Source of the DNA: Scilla litardierei
Lineage: Eukaryota; Streptophyta; Magnoliopsida; Asparagales; Asparagaceae
DNA: 64,000 bases
Assembly (NCBI GenBank): GCA_030789695.1
Contig: CM061142.1
Coordinates: forward strand, 144,369,637-144,433,636
Direction: 5' to 3'
Within the stretch, counting starts at the first letter, position 1, and each line of letters starts with the position of its first letter. Below, in pieces: positions 21,698 through 32,676 of the stretch. Made by a program: the position numbers and the translations under genes. The notes under the pieces were generated by a model. The model was not told where the DNA came from and did no database searches. It saw only the letters and a list, made by a program, of their open reading frames with translations.

Positions 21698-23271
21698 ATA
21701 ATGTGGCGGGGGGTGTGTCATAATGGTGTGTGGGTGGGGGGGGGGTGGGGGGGGGTGGGGGGGGTGTGTGTGTGTCATAGTAACAGTTTTATATGGCAGA
21801 GGGTGTACTTTATATGATATTCCATGATGTGTATATATGCGTGACATTGAAATCATATGCATTCCTTCGTTCTTTTTTGAGGCATGACTTACAGTACCGT
21901 GCAATCTGCAGATCTCCGTGAAGATAAGCATTATCTATCAGATAATCCTGGATTTGTGCCTGTAACAACTGCACAGGTATAGCACCTACTCCATGTTAAC
22001 ATGGCTTTGCATAGTGCCTGTTACTACATTGAGGTGAATGACTTCAACTTGGAATGTCATGGTTCCTAATGTCCGGGAGAAGAACTGCACAAGCAGATTG
22101 GTGCTGCATATTATATAGAATGTAGCTTAAAAACTCAGCAGGTGTGTTTCTCTCTGCTTTTTTCCCATATGTGATGAGGTGCTAATGTTGCACTACATTA
22201 GAGGAAATCACTTAACGTTATTTTCAGAGGAAATATCTCACGTGTCCCAACTAACTAGTTGGGTTCGGTCGAGTATCGGATTATTAGGCCATTTTTGGCC
22301 AAACCTGCTTACAGGTACGTTGTTGGCATGTCTGGTAGGGTTTATTGACTCTTGGTATACTGACATTGGTCTTGATGATGATCAAACTATATTATGTGCT
22401 AATCGTTCATGCAGTTTCAAATCGATGTATAATCACGATGACATAGCTTTACATTTTGACAAGTTAAAAAGATAGAGGCAGATCTGATGAATCCTCAATG
22501 TCAAGTTAAGTAAACTTTTTTTTCGTCTTTCTTTTTCTGTCTTTTTCTCCGACAGGAATTTATATTGGAAAGAAGGGGGAAAAACTTATGTTGAGTCCAC
22601 TAACGCTTTTAGGATGAAGTTTGTTTTCATCTGCTGATTTTGATTGCCATTGATTAGATCTATTTCCATGGAATAACAAGGATTGCAATCACTGTCTAAC
22701 CGATGAATTGCCTCTTTTAATCCAATCGCATATCTATCTTGCTACCTTTTTTGAATGAGTCTGTGTGTTTGTGTACTCTCTATCAAGAACTTCACTTTGA
22801 AACTGTCATTGATGTTATAATTGCTACTGCAGAGTTCTGTTTCTCTTAGTTAAAATCTTCACTGCATTCGGATGTTGTGCAATCTTCATTGCAATGTTCC
22901 AGATGTTATCAGCTACAGGACAACATTGAACTCTTTTTAAGGACAAGCAACAACTTCACATCCATTGTCTGTGCAAATGTTGTGTTATCTTTGCAGCCAC
23001 ATCGGTGAGTCCTGGTCTCTGTTAGTTCTTATATGTGGTTTCTGGTGTTGACTATAGTTTGCAAAAAAATTCTTCCCGTCACCTACATGAGTCGCGTCTG
23101 GAATGATGAGCCAAATGAATTCCATTCTCCCAATATCAAGTCGAGCCCTAATCTCCTTGTAAGTTTTTTGTATACAAGCTTGTCAAATTCCTGTAAGCTG
23201 ATGCTTGTGTTAATTGGCTTGTCTATTAACTACTAAGAATTTTACAAGTATCATGTTTGCTTAATTTGCAG
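19970..23271 (+). other. Pack-CACTA interior, mostly unassigned
   Basis: About 3.3 kb without a gene I can name. Short stretches bounded by AG and GT (for example 21542-21588, reading YGGVNYVNELLRHRYE, and 21912-21976) look like exons of another captured gene. A GT microsatellite and G-runs lie at 21649-21770. The rest is AT-rich intron-like sequence. Confidence 0.5.
21649..21696 (+). repeat. (GT)n microsatellite
   Basis: About 24 uninterrupted GT units. Long G-runs separated by single T (21731-21764) follow directly. Confidence 0.97.
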
Positions 23272-24150
23272 AATGTGAAGGCAGTTTTGGATGCTGCTAT
23301 CAAGGTTAGTGGGCTAAGGTTAGCTAGCTTCATAGAGCTTCTCGTGGAGGCTCTTTTGAATTCTACAGTAGTGAATTCTACAGTATTGGACAATCTGCTT
23401 GTTCTGGTCCCAACTGGGATGGAGAGCCTGTATGATGTCGATCTAGTCGTTCGATTCTTGAAGTTCTTCCTCGATGGTGGAGGGCGAAAAGAGATGGATC
23501 GATTGAAGAAGGTGGGCAGTTTGATTGACTTGTATTTGACGGAGGTCGCTCTAGATTCAAGCTTGAAACCATTGAAGTTTGTGGCGCTAGCCGCTGCTCT
23601 GCCTGATGCAGCAAGAGACTCAAACGACGCACTGTATCGAGCTACTGACATGTACATTCAGGTGTACTAGCCATTGGCATTTGTTTCATTTGTAGAGGAC
23701 TAGATTGTGTGTTCTTGTTCTCATCGTGACTTGTTATCATGCTTGCTCATAGGTTCACTCGCGGCTATCCGAAGAAGAAAAGATGATGTTATGTTGTGTT
23801 ATAAACTACAGTAAGCTCTCATCGGAAGCCTGCAAACATCTCGCTCAGAACTCAAAGCTTCCATCAAGAACGGAGATTCAAGCGCTTGCATCCTAACACT
23901 CGAAACTCAAGACCCTGCTGAAAGACACCAACAACACAAGGCCCCCAGGCAGGGGGGAACGCTCTGATGACAATGAACAGATCATTCTCTATGCCAAGAA
24001 GCTCTCTATGCCAAGAAGCTCGATCTATCGGTGGAGAACGAGAAGCTGTGAGCGAATCTTTGAGGAATGCAGTGGAAGGTGACGGAGCTCGAGAAAGTTT
24101 GCAGGAAGATGCGGCCTCAGATGGCGAAGATGACCAAGAGTGGCAAGGTA
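23272..24150 (+). pseudogene. Captured NPH3/RPT2-like (BTB/POZ-NPH3) gene fragment
   Basis: Exon-like 23272-23661 encodes the central NPH3 domain, including SLYDVDLVVRFLKFFL, KVGSLIDLYLTEVA and ALPDAARDSNDALYRA. A second piece from 23753 reads LSEEEKMMLCCVINYSKLS and SSEACKHLAQNSKLPSRTE. The family acts as plasma-membrane signalling or CUL3-adaptor proteins in phototropism. The N-terminal BTB domain and the start are absent. The second exon has an in-frame stop in the QALAS region (about 23895), a tandem 18-bp duplication of TCTATGCCAAGAAGCTC near 23985-24020 and further stops near 24048. The coiled-coil tail is recognisable only in pieces up to about 24150. It is a dead capture in the element's plus orientation. 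Confidence 0.87.
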
Positions 24151-24609
24151 TCCGGCCACAAGGGATCATCAAGATCACTTCCCAAACTGTGTTCATGATT
24201 GTGGTTACGATTGTGATTTATGATCATGATTTCGTAGTGTCTATACAAAGTTTGTACATGGTATTATTACAACAGAGAGAATCATGATATCTACTACTAT
24301 TTTTTTCTATGTGAAGAATTTTTGCTCTTTTGTCACTTTTTTCTAGTCCCATATTGGATAAGTTTTTCAATTTTATTTGTATCTGGATACCATGATATAT
24401 ACCTGGCTTCTCGAGCCTTTTCTTTGCGATAAGAACAGTTTTTGGATTTGGTGCTTGATTGTTGAATATTAAAAGCAATTTAATTTGATTGTTTCTTGCA
24501 ATGATTGTTTCTAGTAATTTAATGTTATTGGTGGTTTATTGAAGCATTTTGAACATTACATGGATTTATTTAAATATAAAACGTAGGTAGAAATTATAAA
24601 ATGAATTGA

Positions 24610-25440
24610 AACAAGCGCTGTTAAAAGTCCCATTAGACAGCGCTTCTTTAATACAAGCGCTGTTAAAGGTCCACCATAGACAGCGCTTGTATTAAAGAAG
24701 TGCTGTCTATTGGACCCTTTAACAGCGCTTCTTTAGTACAAGCGCTGTGAAAGGTCCACCTTTAACAGCGCTTCTTTAGTACAAGCGCTGTGAAAGGTCC
24801 ACCTTTAACAGCGCTTCTTTAGTACAAGCGCTGTGAAAGGTCCACCTTTTAACAGCGCTTCTTTAGTACAAGCGCTGTTAAAGGCCCCCTTTTAACAGCG
24901 CTTGTACTAACAAGCGCTGTTAAAGGGGGCTTGTACTAAAGAAGCGCTGTTAAATGGGACCTTTAACAGCGCTTGTACTAAAGAAGCGCTGTTAAAGGCC
25001 CACTTTAAACAGTTAAATGCCCCTTTTAACAGCGCTTGTACTAACAAGCGCTGTTAAAGGCCCCCCCTTTAACAGCGCTTGTTAGTACAAGCGCTGTTAA
25101 AGGCCCCCCCTTTAACAGCGCTTGTTAGTACAAGCGCTGTTAAAGGCCCCCCCCCCCCTTTAATAGCGCTTGTACTAACAAGCGCTGTTAAAGGGGGGCC
25201 TTTAACAGCGCTTGTTAGTACAAGCGCCGTTAAAGGCCCCCCTTTAACAGCGCTTGTTAGTAACAAGCGCCGTTAAAGGCCCCCCTTTAACAGCGCTTGT
25301 ACTAACAAGCGCTGTTAAAGGGGTGCCTTTAACAGCGCTTGTAAAGCGCTATTAAAACCAGCCCCCCTTTAGCAGCGGCGACATAGACATCGCAAAGAAG
25401 CGCTATTAAAGACCTTATTTAAGCGCTGTTAAAGGTCCCT
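24610..25440. repeat. Right subterminal repeat array of Pack-CACTA
   Basis: Dense alternation of CTTTAACAGCGCTTGTACTA and ACAAGCGCTGTTAAAGG makes near-perfect hairpins, separated by C-rich spacers (GGCCCCCCC). It is longer and more regular than the left array. Confidence 0.94.
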
Positions 25441-25452
25441 TTTGTAGTAGTG

Positions 25453-25455
25453 ATG
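25453..25455. repeat. CACTA target-site duplication ATG, right copy
   Basis: Matches 15565-15567. Copia-2 pol resumes here. Confidence 0.93.
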
Positions 25456-28265
25456 GTTACAAGGTTAACTTTGGAGAAGGATTGTGTACAATTGTTGATT
25501 GTGATTCAAATGTTTTATTTTTCGGTATTAGGCATAAAAATATTTATTATTTGAGCTTGCCTAAAACCGTAGAACATTGCTTAGTTGCTAACACAAGTGA
25601 ACAACTTTTATGGCATCATCGTTTTGGTCATGTTCACTTTAAGCACTTATATAAGTTAGCTAAGCATGATCTAGTCAAAGGTTTTCCTAAGATTCTTTTT
25701 ACCAAGAAAAACTTTTGTGATTCGTGTCAACGAGGTAAACTAAGTAAATCTTTATTTAAGCTTAAAGAAGGGATTACTTCTAAAAGGCCCCTAGAACTTC
25801 TTCATTTAGATTTATTTGGGCCAACTAGAACCGCTTCTTTAGGTAATGCTCATTATGGATTAGTTGTCACCGACGACTTTTCTAGATTTACTTGTGTTTC
25901 ATTCTTAACTAATAAGAATGAAACTTATGAAGAGTTTACCAAATTTGCAAAGAAGATTCAGACTCTTTTAGGATCCACCATTATCACAATTCGTAATGAT
26001 CATGGAGGAGAATTTGAGAATGAATCTTTTACTAAGTTTTGTGATGACACCGGGATAACTCATAATTTTTCCTTCCCTCGGGCACCACCACAAAATGGTG
26101 TTTGTAGAGAGAAAGAGTAGGACTCTTATTGAGTGTGCTCGCACTATGCTCCATGATAGTCATTTAGGACTACAATTTTGGACAGAAGCGGTGCACACGG
26201 CATGTTATGTGCTCAATAGGATCCTAGTGAGACCCCGTACGAACAAAACTTGTTTTGAGTTGTTTTATAACAAAAAGCCTCAAGTTAAGTATTTTTGTGT
26301 TTTTGGTTCAAAATATTTTATAAAGAACACATTTGGTAACTTAGACAAATTTGAGCAAAGATCCGATGAAGAAATTTTTGTTGGATATTCCACACGTAGC
26401 AAAGCCTACCGGATATACAACAAAACTTCTTCAATGATTGATGAATCACTTCACGTATATTTTAATAAAGATTTTGATTTTCCTCATGTTGATGATGATA
26501 GTGTAGATACTCTTTGTAATTCTCTTAATAATGTTAAGATTAATGATTCTATTGTTGAGACTAACACTTCTAACGAAATTGTTGAAGTTGTTCCTAGTGA
26601 TACAGGTATACTTAAAGCTTACCCGACCATTCGCAATCATCCCCATAACCAAACTATTGGAGATATTGGTGTGAGTATTCGAACGAGGTCGAGAATTGAA
26701 GAATTCTCTCATTGCGCATTTTTCTCTACCATTAAGCCAAAAAACATCCAAGAAGCTTATGAGGATTGCTCATGGATAGTGGTAATGGAAGAAGAACTAA
26801 TGCAATTCGGGAGAAATGAAGTTTGGGAACTTGTACCTCTTCCAAGTGGTCACCAAGTCATTGGGACTAAATGGATCTTCAAGAACAAGACTGATGAAAA
26901 CGAGGTAATCACTTGGAACAAAGCAAGGTTAGTAGCTCAAGGCTATCGGCAAGAGGAAGGTATTGATTTCGAAGAATCTTTTGCCCCCGTAGCTAGATTA
27001 GAAGCTATTAGGTTGCTTTTATCTTTTGCATCCCATAAGAATCTTAAACTATTTCAAATGGATGTTAAAAGTGCATTTTTAAATGAGTTTGTCAATGAAG
27101 AAGTTTATGTTTCTCAACCTCCCGGTTTTATTCATGAAAAATTTCCAAACCATGTTTTCAAACTTAGGAAAGCATTGTATGGGTTGAGACAAGCTCCTAG
27201 AACTTGGTATGATCGACTTAAGACCTTTCTTTTGAATTTAGGTTTTAAAATGGGAGAAGTTGATTCTACACTCTTCATTAAAGATTATGAAAATGACATT
27301 CTTTTGATTCAAGTTTATGTAGACGATATTATTTTCGGTTCTACTAAATTCAATCTTTGTCATGAATTTTCCAAGTCTATGAAGGATGAGTTTGAGATGA
27401 GCCACATGGGAGAGCTCACCTACTTCCTTGGATTGCAAATTCGACAAATGGAGAATGGCACATTCATACATCAGACAAAGTACACATGGGAGCTTATTAA
27501 GCGATTCGGGATGGAATCGTCTTCGAGCAAAAGGACTCCCATGAGTACTACAACTCATCTACACAAGGATGAAAGCGGAAAAGTTGTAGACGTTTGTCTA
27601 TATCGAGGTATGATCGGTAGCTAACTTTACTTAACCGCTAGTAGGCCCGATATCATGTTTTCCGTTTGCCTATGTACTAGATATCAAGCTAGACCTAAGG
27701 AGTCACACATGATTGCAGTCAAACGAATATTTCGTTATCTCAATCAGTCTCTAGATTATGTGTTACTTTACCCTAAGTCTAGCACATATGAGTTAATCTC
27801 ATATAGTGATGCCGACTTTACCGGATGCAAGTCAGACAGGAAAAGTACTAGTTGCACTTGCCATTTCTTAGGAAATTCCTTAGTTTCTTGGTTTTCTAAG
27901 AAACAGACTTCGGTGTCATTGTCCACGACTGAAGCGAAATATATTGTTGTGGGTCTTATATGTGCACAAGTTCTTTGGATGAGACACACATTTAGTGACT
28001 ACGGTGTCAATTGTGATACTTGCCCTATCAGGGTTGATAATCAAAGTGCTATTTGTCTTTTCAAGAACCCAGTACATCACTCCCGTACCAAACACATAGA
28101 CGTGAGACACCATTTCATAAATGATCATGTAGCTAAGAAGGACATCATCTTAGAGTACATTGAAACCGAAAAACAAATTGCTGATATCTTCACTAAACCT
28201 CTTAAAGAAGATTCATTTGTGAGGTTGCGTGGAGAATTAGGAATTAAGGATGAATCTGAAATCTA
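25456..28265 (+). pseudogene. Copia-2 pol: integrase, reverse transcriptase, RNase H
   Basis: Domains in order: integrase zinc region (LLWHHRFGHVHF ... CDSCQRGK), integrase core (DLFGPTRTASLG, RNDHGGEFEN), reverse transcriptase ([12 protein letters not shown], then YVDDIIFGS near 27316-27345) and RNase H (SDADFTGCKS, TTEAKYIVVG, KHIDVRHHF), ending at a TAG. The protein would integrate and copy the element's RNA. It is broken twice: an extra base near 26100, at the NGV..ER motif, changes frame, and a TAA sits at 27622-27624 in the MIGS-LYLT motif. Otherwise the frames are long, so the decay is moderate. Confidence 0.93.
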
Positions 28266-28530
28266 GAAGATCAACATTCATGTTATAACACTTTTTGAGC
28301 TCATATCATTTTATTGCCTATCTTCATGTGCTTTATTATATATATGTGTTTAAGCAAGGCAATTGAGAATTATTCGATTTCATGAGTTTTTGAGATTGAT
28401 TGTGGTGATTTGTGTTTCAATGGATTTATTGTTTTTACATTGTTTTACGAAGTATTTGTTATTAGAGTTTAGGTCCTAGGATGAGTGTTCGTATCCTTTC
28501 GATTTCTATCTCACTGTGCATTTTTGGACC
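28266..28530 (+). other. Spacer after copia-2 pol
   Basis: AT-rich untranslated spacer between the pol stop and the palindrome array. No feature seen. Confidence 0.6.
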
Positions 28531-28960
28531 AGGACAGACGACTGTCTTTCCTTTGACAATCGACTGCCCTACTCTATATTCTCAGTCAGAATCTTATTTC
28601 TTTCACACAGATGACTGATGACTATTTTAAAGTCGATTATTGGTTCAACAAGCAACTGCATTTTGGTCATCAGACGACTGTACTCTCTACCGAAATTTTT
28701 ACAGTGCTCTCTGTCTTTTTTGATGAATTGTATTGATTCTCTGCGTACCTTACAGTCGACTGTCCAACGGACATGCGACTGCATGTTACTTGCCAGTCGA
28801 CTGCCCCTCTTTCTGAGATTTATTTTTATCACTTCATCCAGTCGACTGACTTCTGTTCATCAGTCGACTCTCTACTGTTGAGACGGTTCAAGTGTTTTTA
28901 TCTGAGCCGTCGATTCTTTGATCCAACGGCCCTGATTAATTCCCCTACTTTTATATAGAG
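28531..28960 (+). promoter_or_regulatory. Promoter-like segment upstream of the env-like ORF
   Basis: Several copies of CAGTCGACTG and variants (CAGACGACTGT, ATCGACTGCC) lie at 28531-28875. A TATATAG at 28953-28958 and a CT-rich leader (28980-29060) follow before the env-like ATG. The same palindrome family fills the U3 part of this element's LTR upstream of its TATA box (32669). The likeness suggests a second, internal promoter serving the env-like ORF; this is inference. Confidence 0.5.
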
Positions 28961-29190
28961 CGTGACGAATCATTTCAGCCACGATCTTCTCTCTCCTCCG
29001 CTTGAATCGCTTCATCTTCCCGCTCATTTCGTCAACCTACGCCGTCGATCTCCTCCTTCGTGAGTCGATTTTTCGTCGTTGTTGATCTCTTGCATCTTTC
29101 TCCTAGGTTTGTTCATCTTATCTCGTGCGGATTTCTTGAATTACAAGTTCATCTCCTGTCGATTCTTTCCTTCTTCGATTGCTTGATTCC

Positions 29191-30633
29191 ATGGTACCCA
29201 AAACCAAGGGAAAAGAGAAAATCGTTGCTCCTAAGCATCCTAGGGCACCCAAGAAACCTATAGACAAGAAGAAGAAACCCTATAAAGCCTGAACCAAGAA
29301 TGCCAAGTCTCCCTTGCATTCTTCTTCGCAGGGATATTCTCCTTCAGCTTCTTCTTCCGAAGCTCGGCCCCTGATCACGCGTCAGCGCAAGCCCACTGGT
29401 GTTCAATCAGTAACCCTGCTACTGAGGGCCCTCATCACTATCCTTTTGCTTCGAGTTCTGCAGAAGAATCTCCTGCTGTGCCCATACTGATCCCCTAGTT
29501 CCTGTTTGCCGAGATGATCTTTGCTTGGCAAAATTCCTCTCTCTCTTAGGGATCAACCTTCTTAGGAAGCGGTACATTTCTTTTCCCGCCTTTACTGCTG
29601 AGAGACTTTCTGACATCTTATCTGCTACTTACCTCGCCGATCTTTTTCGCTTCTCTCAGAGCGAGTCCCCTAGAGTTTACCCATTTTTGATTAAGCTATT
29701 CTTGCTAACCACGTTCGCGGTGAGTATTCCTCTACCAGAGTTCTTGACACCGTCATTCCGGGAACCCATCTTCAGATTTATCCCACTCTCCTAGGGACTA
29801 TTCTTAGGATTCTCTCTTTTGGTTCCCTTCCCTCTGATATTTGCATCTCTGATATTGACAAGCTGGACCAGTCTGTCCTCCAGGATATGTTTCAAGAGAT
29901 ACCTTCAGCCCAAGATTCTGGGATTAGGTTATCCTTGTTCTCGGCTAGGGGTTGGGCTGTTCTCTTAGTTGTGAAGTCCAACATCCTGCCGAAGTATGGA
30001 TCGTCTGACTAGCCATCTCAATATATACTGAAGTGTATGTATGCTATTTTCTCTGGCATGCCCGTGAACTGGGCCAGTGTCCTCCTTGATAGGATGGACA
30101 AGGTCGAGTTCACGTCCTCCTCATCTCACATTCCATATGGTGGACTCCTTACTCGTGTTTTTCGTCATTTTGGCATTGATTTGTCTCCTTTTGAGCACAT
30201 GCCGTTTGCTCCTCTCCTAGATGCTGCTGCCAAGGCAAAGTTCTCTTCGGCCCTGCAGTCTGCATCGAAGAAGAGGAAATCAGTTTCAGCTCCATCTTCC
30301 TCTACTCTTCCTTCAGCTGACTAGCCATCCTCCTCTGCTCCTCCAGCATCTGACTCTCTTCATCAGATGATGTCTGGTATTTATGAGTTTCTCTCCATAT
30401 CCTTCCAGCATCAGGGAATACACTTTCCTGAGCATCTGAGACGATTTGTCCCTCCTCAGCCTCATGAGCCTCCTCAGCCCATCGTCACTGATGTTGCTGC
30501 TGATGCTGATGTTGTTGCTACTGATGCTTCTGTTGATGATGATGCTGCTGCTGTTGACCCTCTTCCAGAGGATACCCCTGCGGTCACAGAGCCTACTTCA
30601 TCTTCTGTAGCCCCTGGAGATGCTCACTCTTAG
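29191..30633 (+). pseudogene. Copia-2 env-like ORF (degraded)
   Basis: The ATG at 29191 opens a Lys/Pro-rich start (MVPKTKGKEKIVAPK). Further pieces in the same or shifted frame run to 30633: a hydrophobic middle (from about 29525), a conserved-looking PVNWASVLLDRMDKVEF segment (30061-30111), an Ala/Lys-rich stretch, and a tail of Asp/Ala/Val repeats with Pro/Ser. SIRE/Maximus copia elements carry an extra env-like ORF in just this place, between pol and the 3' LTR, often called a putative plant transposon protein. Its function is unproven. Several in-frame stops and shifts (29290, 29500-29800, 30009, 30322) kill this copy. Confidence 0.6.
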
Positions 30634-30804
30634 ATAGATGTTTGTGTGGTGATAGCTTGTTGATGGTTGTATCTATGATGTTGATGTTGACTTAGTATCT
30701 ATTTGGTGATGTACTTCGATTTTGTCATACCGATGTATTTTTTGTCTTTGTTCATGATGTATTTTGTGATGGACATGTGATGTCCATCCAATGATGTGCA
30801 CATC

Positions 30805-30862
<58 letters not shown>

Positions 30863-31528
30863 ATATATGATGTTGTTGCTTTATCATGTGTCACACTATG
30901 CTATACTGTTTATCTTATCTGTATGATGTATGTTATGTTGCCTCCAAGTATGATATACTCTTTTTGATGTGCTTTTGAGACAATATATGAATTTGATATT
31001 CGATTTTTCATGCTATCTCTGATATGATGCATTTGTGAAATGATTTTTGAAACTATTTTTGTTGTGTATATCTAAAATGTTGATATTGGACTTTAATTCC
31101 ATTACTCACATGTATATATGATGTAATTTTATGACTTTTGATTTAATATATCTTTATACTCCTTGATTGTTGTTAGTTCGTATTTAGCACTATTATTGTT
31201 GTTGTTATTTGCTCCCACCTTTTTGGATAATGCCATAGGGAGAGAGAAATAAACATACAAGATTCTTAATGTATGTGCTAAGTATGTTCTAACACTTGAT
31301 CTAAGATTGAAGTTGCCTTAGATTCAGGGAGAGTAAGATTACAATCAATAGAGATTTTAATTCCTAGATTTCTTGATTTAAAATCATAAGTATCTTACTC
31401 ATTTGCTTCAATTAATATGTAGATGCCCTAATATTTGTTGACTAACTTGATTGGCATCTATGTAGAGGGAGTAAGTTTTCATTACACACAATTATTTATC
31501 TCTTTGTTTATGTTTGTTTGTCATCATC
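30634..31528 (+). other. Copia-2 3' untranslated region with (AT)n
   Basis: T-rich non-coding sequence. It includes an (AT)n microsatellite at about 30817-30860. No gene seen. Confidence 0.75.
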
Positions 31529-31541
31529 AAAAGAGGGAGAA
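31529..31541 (+). promoter_or_regulatory. Copia-2 polypurine tract
   Basis: AAAAGAGGGAGAA directly precedes the LTR TG. Confidence 0.88.
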
Positions 31542-31934
31542 TGTTAAGTATTGGACTTCTCCGTACTTGGTGTTAATGATGAGCAAACATAAATATTTGT
31601 GACTAATCCCCTATTTTGCAGTTAATCCATTGCCTAAGACTATTATGAAGATCTACTAGCAATGGATGACTCACAAAGTTCATTGAAGGCAACTTACATT
31701 GATTGGATGATCGTAGATGATGATTGATGCTCCGTGAAGACTTCAAGCTCATACGATGGATAAAAGAGATTATTCGTCAAATGTAATTTTCTTTTATCTC
31801 CACTAGTATGTAGCCTAGAAGTAGAACTTTGATGGAGCACTCACAAACATCTACATTCGGTCGTAGGACATCAGTAGATCATTTGTCCTTTGACCCTAAT
31901 TCATTTGTTTATTGATTGTGCAAGGATTGTTTAT

Positions 31935-32585
31935 AACAGTCGACTGCTTAACAGTTTACAGTCACCTGCCTTAAAAACAGTCGACTGTGTTTTGTTATAC
32001 AGTTGCCTGTTATGCACAGACATCTACAATATAGTTTTGGGCCTTCTCTGATTATTTCACACAGGCTACTGATGAACGATTCACAGGCGCCTGTCCAAGT
32101 GACAGTCGACTGTGATTTGTAAATCAGTCGCCTGTCTATCCTTTGCCAAAACCTTGTTTGATCTGAATTCTAGTCGACTAATGTTGTATATAGAGTCGAC
32201 TGTCTCTTGGATCAGTCGACTGTCTATGTTGCAACAGTCGTCGGTCTGTGAGTCATTTCATTGACTCAGCTCTCTGGAAATTCTCAGAGTATTTGACAGT
32301 CGTCTGTATAAGGATTTACAGTCGCCTGTTCTGATTAACAGTCGACTGTATTATCTGTATCAGTCGTCTGTCCTGTTACTTGTGAGATTTCCAGTATTAT
32401 TCTAACTCACTCATCTTTCGGCCAGTCGCCTGTAGGAGAATTTATAGTCACCTGTTGGTTTAACAGTCGAATGTCTCTGCTTCATCAGTCGGCTGTCCAC
32501 GTGGTAAGTTACCGTTATGAATTCTCACCTACCCTTGCTGACTGTGCAACAGACGACTGTGGATTGTTCAACAGTCGACTGTCGC
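31935..32585. repeat. CAGTCGACTG palindrome array in copia-2 LTR
   Basis: More than a dozen irregularly spaced copies of CAGTCGACTGT and variants (GTCGCCTGT, GTCGTCTGT) occur in U3. The motif core is a SalI-type palindrome, GTCGAC. Confidence 0.88.
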
Positions 32586-32668
32586 GAGTTCAGATTCTAT
32601 CCATTGAGATTTTTCTCACGGATTCCAATTGAGTTTTTGCCTAAACTATTTTGTGGATTTGAGAAACC

Positions 32669-32676
32669 TATAAATA
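32669..32676 (+). promoter_or_regulatory. TATA box of copia-2 3' LTR
   Basis: TATAAATA, about 85 bp after the palindrome array. Confidence 0.65.

Larger units (their letters stand above)
15568..25452 (+). mobile_element. Pack-CACTA: 9.9-kb CACTA (En/Spm) element with captured gene fragments
   Basis: The terminal inverted repeats CACTACTACAAAA and TTTTGTAGTAGTG are flanked by the 3-bp TSD ATG. Subterminal arrays of the AGCGCTGTTAAAGG motif occupy both ends (15600-15900 and 24610-25440), as in En/Spm elements, where such repeats bind the element's own protein. The interior has no transposase (TNPD) or TNPA I can see, so the element is non-autonomous. Instead it carries pieces of at least four plant genes in the same orientation, with introns still present, and a SINE. 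It split the copia-2 pol frame. Confidence 0.93.

Noticed and set aside
21365..21931. Plus- and minus-strand frames across the GT microsatellite
   Set aside because: Cys-Val and His-Thr repeats are translation of the (GT)n tract. The frames have no support outside it.
24610..25440. CRISPR-like repeat array
   Set aside because: Repeats are palindromic, alternate in orientation and sit at a CACTA end in plant DNA. Spacers are short C-runs, not unique sequences.
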